Source: Eshraghiella sp050874365 (lineage in GTDB: Bacteria; Bacillota; Clostridia; Lachnospirales; Lachnospiraceae). From it: a DNA stretch of 9,184 nt. Where the stretch lies: contig JBNMKN010000075.1 in NCBI GenBank assembly GCA_050874365.1, forward strand, positions 1-9,184, read 5' to 3'. Made by a program: the position numbers and the translations under genes. Position 1 is the stretch's first letter; the number at the start of each line of letters is the position of its first letter. The notes below the pieces were generated by a model that searched no databases, was not told the DNA's origin, and saw only the letters and a program-made list of their open reading frames with translations. Of this stretch, positions 6,301-9,184 are shown one piece after another.

Positions 6301-6750
6301 ATGAGAAAAACAAATTTAGTAAAGACAATTTTATGTGGCCTTATTGGAACAATTGCAATGGGAACAGCAGTATTTGCAGGAACTGTCAGCAGAGAAGGAT
6401 ATGTGAGAGGAAAAAACTACACTAATTCTTACAGTGGAACATTGGGCAAGTATGCTGCCGGTGGTGAAGCAGATACAGCAGCAACCAGTGCACAGAATAC
6501 AAGTGGAAGCAGCAGATGGTTCTCTGTACAGGTATATGAGTATAATGTAGAGACCAATAGGAATAATAGAAAACAGGTTATGTCGGATTGCGTAATCAAC
6601 GGAAGTTCAATTAATGCACAAATTTACAGAAATATCAACTCAAAGATGTATAGGTACATTCATGTCGGACAGGGATATGCATCGGATGTTTATTCATCTG
6701 CCACAATGCTTGATAACTATACATATACAGCAAAACAATACTACGAATAA
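6301..6750 (+). CDS. Small secreted protein, candidate bacteriocin or exported peptide precursor
   Basis: The product is 149 aa. Residues 1-26 are a classical Sec signal peptide: basic MRKTNLVK, a hydrophobic core (about 10-24) and an AVFA cleavage site before G27. The mature part is about 123 aa, hydrophilic and very rich in Tyr, Ser, Asn and Gly, with few acidic residues and a single Cys (in SDCVING). Two parts are visible: a Gly/Ala/Ser-rich flexible stretch (about 40-75) and a beta-like region (RWFSVQVYEYN... SINAQIYRNINSKMYRYIHVGQG) ending in a Tyr-rich tail (YTYTAKQYYE). No cell-wall anchor, lipobox or double-Gly leader is present. It heads an operon with two FtsX-like permeases and an ABC ATPase, 24 nt before the first. 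This resembles lactococcin 972-type loci in layout and in having a Sec signal, but the protein is longer and I see no convincing alignment. It could instead be a substrate or sensor of the transporter. Confidence 0.75.
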   Translation: MRKTNLVKTILCGLIGTIAMGTAVFAGTVSREGYVRGKNYTNSYSGTLGKYAAGGEADTAATSAQNTSGSSRWFSVQVYEYNVETNRNNRKQVMSDCVINGSSINAQIYRNINSKMYRYIHVGQGYASDVYSSATMLDNYTYTAKQYYE

Positions 6751-6758
6751 AATGTAAC

Positions 6759-6765
6759 AAAGGAG
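6759..6765 (+). promoter_or_regulatory. Ribosome binding site of the first permease gene
   Basis: AAAGGAG is 9 nt from ATG 6775. The ATG at 6766 touches this site and so cannot be the start, although it is in frame. Confidence 0.6.
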
Positions 6766-6774
6766 ATGGGAATA

Positions 6775-7875
6775 ATGATTAGTATGGTTCTAAGAAATAT
6801 CCAAAATTCATTCATAAATTTTCGCAAAATTTTTATCCTGTTAATTGTTTCACAGATAATCTCCATTATGAGTATTTTTTTTGTATACGGAATATACGGA
6901 AGTTATGCAGCCAAGATGCAGGAAATAGAACTGAACACTTACATGATAGGGATTGACTTTGAAAAAACAGATACGAATGTAGTTGGTACACTTAAAGAAA
7001 ACCTTCCGGAAGTATTAGATAGGATTAATGATAAGCTGGAGTTAGTATTCGTTGCCGGAGTAAGCAATCATATAATGGTGGCAATGAGAACAAAGTATAT
7101 TGATGGCAACTATAGAACTGTAATAACAAAAGCACAGTATGGGAATATGAAAGGAAGATACCTCAATTCAGAAGATGATGAGAAATGTAACAGAGTTATT
7201 TTTTCTGCCAGGGGCAAGGAAGATTCGGTGGGTGATATTGTAGACATAGCAGGTACTGAATTTGAAATTGTGGGTACTTGTGATGAATTGTTTGCAGATG
7301 GTTATGATATACCTTATAATTCATGCCCTGATGATTTACAGCTTAATATGTGTTACTTTTCATTTAAAGAGTTACCTACGGTTAGCGATTATAATGTAAT
7401 AAAAAATATGGTTACAGGCAGCTTTAGCGACTACAGACTGGATGAATTTGATATAAAAAATAACGATGAACTGACTTCGTACAGAACCATAATTGCTATT
7501 TCCATCTCAATTGGAGTAATTTCAGCACTTAATACATGTCTTATGTATGGATATATTATAAGCCAAAGAAGAAAACAAATGGTGGTATATGGAATAATCG
7601 GGGCTGCCAGAATAAGAAGATTTGTAATAAGTGAATTGGAAATGCTGGTATTCAGTGTTACAACTTCATTAGTGGGAGTTGTTTTATTCAGAACAATTTT
7701 CCAGAGTATTGTACTAAAAGTGTATGACAACAGCAGTGAAATATATACTGTAAAGATGTATGTGTTTATGACAATACTGTATATTATGTGCATACTGATA
7801 TTTACATCTGTCTTGTTGGCAGTCATGAACAGGGATAAACTGGCAGATATGTTGAGGAGGACAAAGAATGATTAA
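6775..7875 (+). CDS. FtsX-like ABC transporter permease (first half)
   Basis: The product is 366 aa from ATG 6775. The topology is that of FtsX/MacB-type permeases: one N-terminal helix (about 18-42), a roughly 190-residue extracellular domain (about 43-232) and three C-terminal helices (about 235-261, 283-310 and 325-350). After the second helix comes SQRRKQMVVYGIIGAARIRRF, the counterpart of the 'R..e..i...iGa....i' coupling segment in this superfamily. The extracellular part has MacPCD-like pieces such as GRYLNSEDD...VIFSARGKEDSVGDIVDIAGTEFEIVGTCDE (a compact 'G...vG..i.i.g..f.IvG' beta unit). Such permeases use ATP for extracytoplasmic work or export of peptides rather than ordinary uptake. 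It overlaps the next gene by 8 nt and would form a heterodimer with it. The substrate is unknown; the neighbouring secreted protein is the obvious candidate. Confidence 0.82.
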   Translation: MISMVLRNIQNSFINFRKIFILLIVSQIISIMSIFFVYGIYGSYAAKMQEIELNTYMIGIDFEKTDTNVVGTLKENLPEVLDRINDKLELVFVAGVSNHIMVAMRTKYIDGNYRTVITKAQYGNMKGRYLNSEDDEKCNRVIFSARGKEDSVGDIVDIAGTEFEIVGTCDELFADGYDIPYNSCPDDLQLNMCYFSFKELPTVSDYNVIKNMVTGSFSDYRLDEFDIKNNDELTSYRTIIAISISIGVISALNTCLMYGYIISQRRKQMVVYGIIGAARIRRFVISELEMLVFSVTTSLVGVVLFRTIFQSIVLKVYDNSSEIYTVKMYVFMTILYIMCILIFTSVLLAVMNRDKLADMLRRTKND

Positions 7876-9052
7876 ATTTGGAATCAGCGAATATATAAGA
7901 AATTTTTGGTTTAATTTGTGTTCAATATTATTACTTATTGTAATGATGATTTTAACCACAGGTATGATATCAAATATTGACGAAAAAGCCGGTATGTATA
8001 AATTAGCACGTAAATATATGGATTATGACAGTATGTATCTTGCAAGCATAGAAAGTAAGTATATTGAAGAACTGAAGAAAATAGGAGATGTTAATTATGT
8101 ACAGACTATTGAAGGTGATTGCGGAATAACTAAACCGATACGTGGGTGTGTATATACCAATGAGATTATGAAAAATCTGAAACCAAAGCTGGAATACGGT
8201 ACATATCCGGATAAGGTTACAGTAGATGGTAATACGGTAAAAGCATTGATAAGTGATAATCCGTATGGAATAAAGGCGGGGGACACATTTACATATAGTG
8301 TATCTACGCTGGATGAACCTGTTCAGGTAAATGTGTATGTTACAGGAGTAATCAAGGAGGGACAAAGGTTATATATCAGTTTATCCGATATTTTTCTTAA
8401 TATGTCGTATGGAGATTTTTTCCCTGTATACAGTTATGAACAGACAGAAGATGTAAGGCTTATTATTCCTGAAAGTGAAATTGCCAAAATACCTGAGGCG
8501 ATGACAGCTTCATTATACGATAATGTAATGATTAATCCGAAAGGAACACTCACGCAGGAGGAAAGAGATACCATATACAACAGGATAGTAGATTATGATA
8601 TAACAGGAGAAAGTCCATATCCTGAACCGGCTGAGTTGGTAAACAGAAATAGTAATATGTTTAAAATGGAATTGATGAAATATATTCCACTCTCTGTAGT
8701 CACTGTTCTGTTGCTTTGCATAAGTATAATCGGAATTGTAAATATAAAGACAGCGAAAAGCACAAGATACTACGGAATAATGTATGCTTACGGAATGCGA
8801 TATAAAAAAGCCCAGATTATGGAGGGTGTATCGATGACATTTAATTGTGGCTTAGCGGTTATATTTACTGTATCGTTAATTAAATTACAGCAGAAACTGG
8901 AATTTTTCGGAGAGATAAATTGTAATCTTAATATGCCACAGGTAATTACAATAACAGGAATATGCTTTATTATAATATTGTGTTCAGTGTTTGCCGCTAG
9001 AGGAGTATTAAAGGAACATACGCCTGTACAGATATTAAAAAATACAATTTAA
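7868..9052 (+). CDS. FtsX-like ABC transporter permease (second half)
   Basis: The product is 394 aa; ATG 7868 lies inside the end of the preceding gene and follows AGGAGGA (7855-7861) by 6 nt, so translation is coupled. There is one N-terminal helix (about 13-36), an extracellular domain (about 37-265) and three C-terminal helices (about 270-292, 319-340 and 358-380). NPYGIKAGDTFTYSVSTLDEPVQVNVYVTGVIKEG is the 'Gi..Gd.i......v.v.GV' beta unit typical of FtsX-like extracellular domains. After the second helix, STRYYGIMYAYGMRYKKAQIMEG corresponds to the cytoplasmic 'R..eigil.AiG....qi...' segment that contacts the ATPase. The ending EHTPVQILKNTI matches the usual 'P...L' C-terminus of these permeases. 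Two Cys (in GDCGI and IRGCVY) lie close together in the extracellular domain and could form a disulfide. It pairs with the preceding permease; the ATPase starts 12 nt later. Confidence 0.85.
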   Translation: MIKFGISEYIRNFWFNLCSILLLIVMMILTTGMISNIDEKAGMYKLARKYMDYDSMYLASIESKYIEELKKIGDVNYVQTIEGDCGITKPIRGCVYTNEIMKNLKPKLEYGTYPDKVTVDGNTVKALISDNPYGIKAGDTFTYSVSTLDEPVQVNVYVTGVIKEGQRLYISLSDIFLNMSYGDFFPVYSYEQTEDVRLIIPESEIAKIPEAMTASLYDNVMINPKGTLTQEERDTIYNRIVDYDITGESPYPEPAELVNRNSNMFKMELMKYIPLSVVTVLLLCISIIGIVNIKTAKSTRYYGIMYAYGMRYKKAQIMEGVSMTFNCGLAVIFTVSLIKLQQKLEFFGEINCNLNMPQVITITGICFIIILCSVFAARGVLKEHTPVQILKNTI

Positions 9053-9064
9053 AGGGAGGTACCT

Positions 9065-9184
9065 ATGATAGAAATAAAGAACCTATATAAGACATATAAT
9101 TATGGAAAGGCAAATGCTTTTGAAGCGTCGAAAGATGTGTCATTGACAATAAATGATGGCGAAATGGTAGCAATTATAGGTAAA
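9065..9184 (+). CDS. ABC transporter ATP-binding protein, N-terminus only (cut by the right edge)
   Basis: Forty codons are visible from ATG 9065, with GGGAGG (9054-9059) 5 nt upstream. MIEIKNLYKTYNYGKANAFEASKDVSLTINDGEMVAIIGK has the opening of MacB/LolD-type ATPases: 'i.i.nl.KtY..g....al.dvsl.i..GE.vaIiG.sGsGKST'. The window ends within the Walker A, at the Lys that occupies the variable place after the first Gly (family pattern G.SGSGKS). The 12-nt gap to the second permease indicates one operon, and this ATPase would energise the two FtsX-like halves. The signature and Walker B motifs are outside the window. Confidence 0.9.
   Translation, partial: MIEIKNLYKTYNYGKANAFEASKDVSLTINDGEMVAIIGK

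Noticed and set aside
6301..6750. Direct assignment as a lactococcin 972 family bacteriocin
   Set aside because: Locus layout and signal peptide fit, but the mature protein is about twice the usual length and lacks a convincing alignment; kept only as a comparison.

Overview
The window reads as a chromosomal segment of a low-GC Gram-positive anaerobe, most likely a gut clostridium of the Lachnospiraceae type. The basis is AT-rich DNA, strong purine-rich Shine-Dalgarno sites (AGGAGG forms), -35/-10 promoters, a Gram-positive LexA (DinR-type) SOS box and a Y-family polymerase/YolD pair of the Firmicutes kind. The genus is inference. Every gene that can be supported lies on the + strand.

Left part (1-1150). 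An open frame entering from the left edge stops at TAA 293-295, but the same frame is open again to 928 and encodes a DUF3592-like protein with two membrane segments. This may be one gene broken by a nonsense codon. Next is tRNA-Gly(TCC) at 998-1068 with its own extended -10 promoter.

Middle part (1090-5393). A ferrous iron transporter with FeoA fused to the N-terminus of FeoB (780 aa, TTG start) has its own promoter. It is followed by an SOS operon: a LexA box sits inside the spacer of a near-consensus promoter and drives a Y-family translesion polymerase, which overlaps by 4 nt a YolD-like protein.

Right part (5431-9184). An orphan AgrA/ComE-like response regulator with an intact receiver but a shortened LytTR DNA-binding domain is followed by a roughly 200-nt regulatory gap. 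That gap carries one AgrA-type half-site and a promoter. A tight operon follows: a small secreted protein with a classical signal peptide, two FtsX-like permease halves of unequal length, and the start of an ABC ATPase cut by the right edge. The layout resembles bacteriocin or peptide loci with export or immunity ABC systems, such as lactococcin 972-type loci, but I do not recognise the secreted protein. This regulator/secreted-protein/permease/ATPase cassette is the best candidate for an undescribed system here. No CRISPR array, insertion sequence, rRNA or long repeat was seen.
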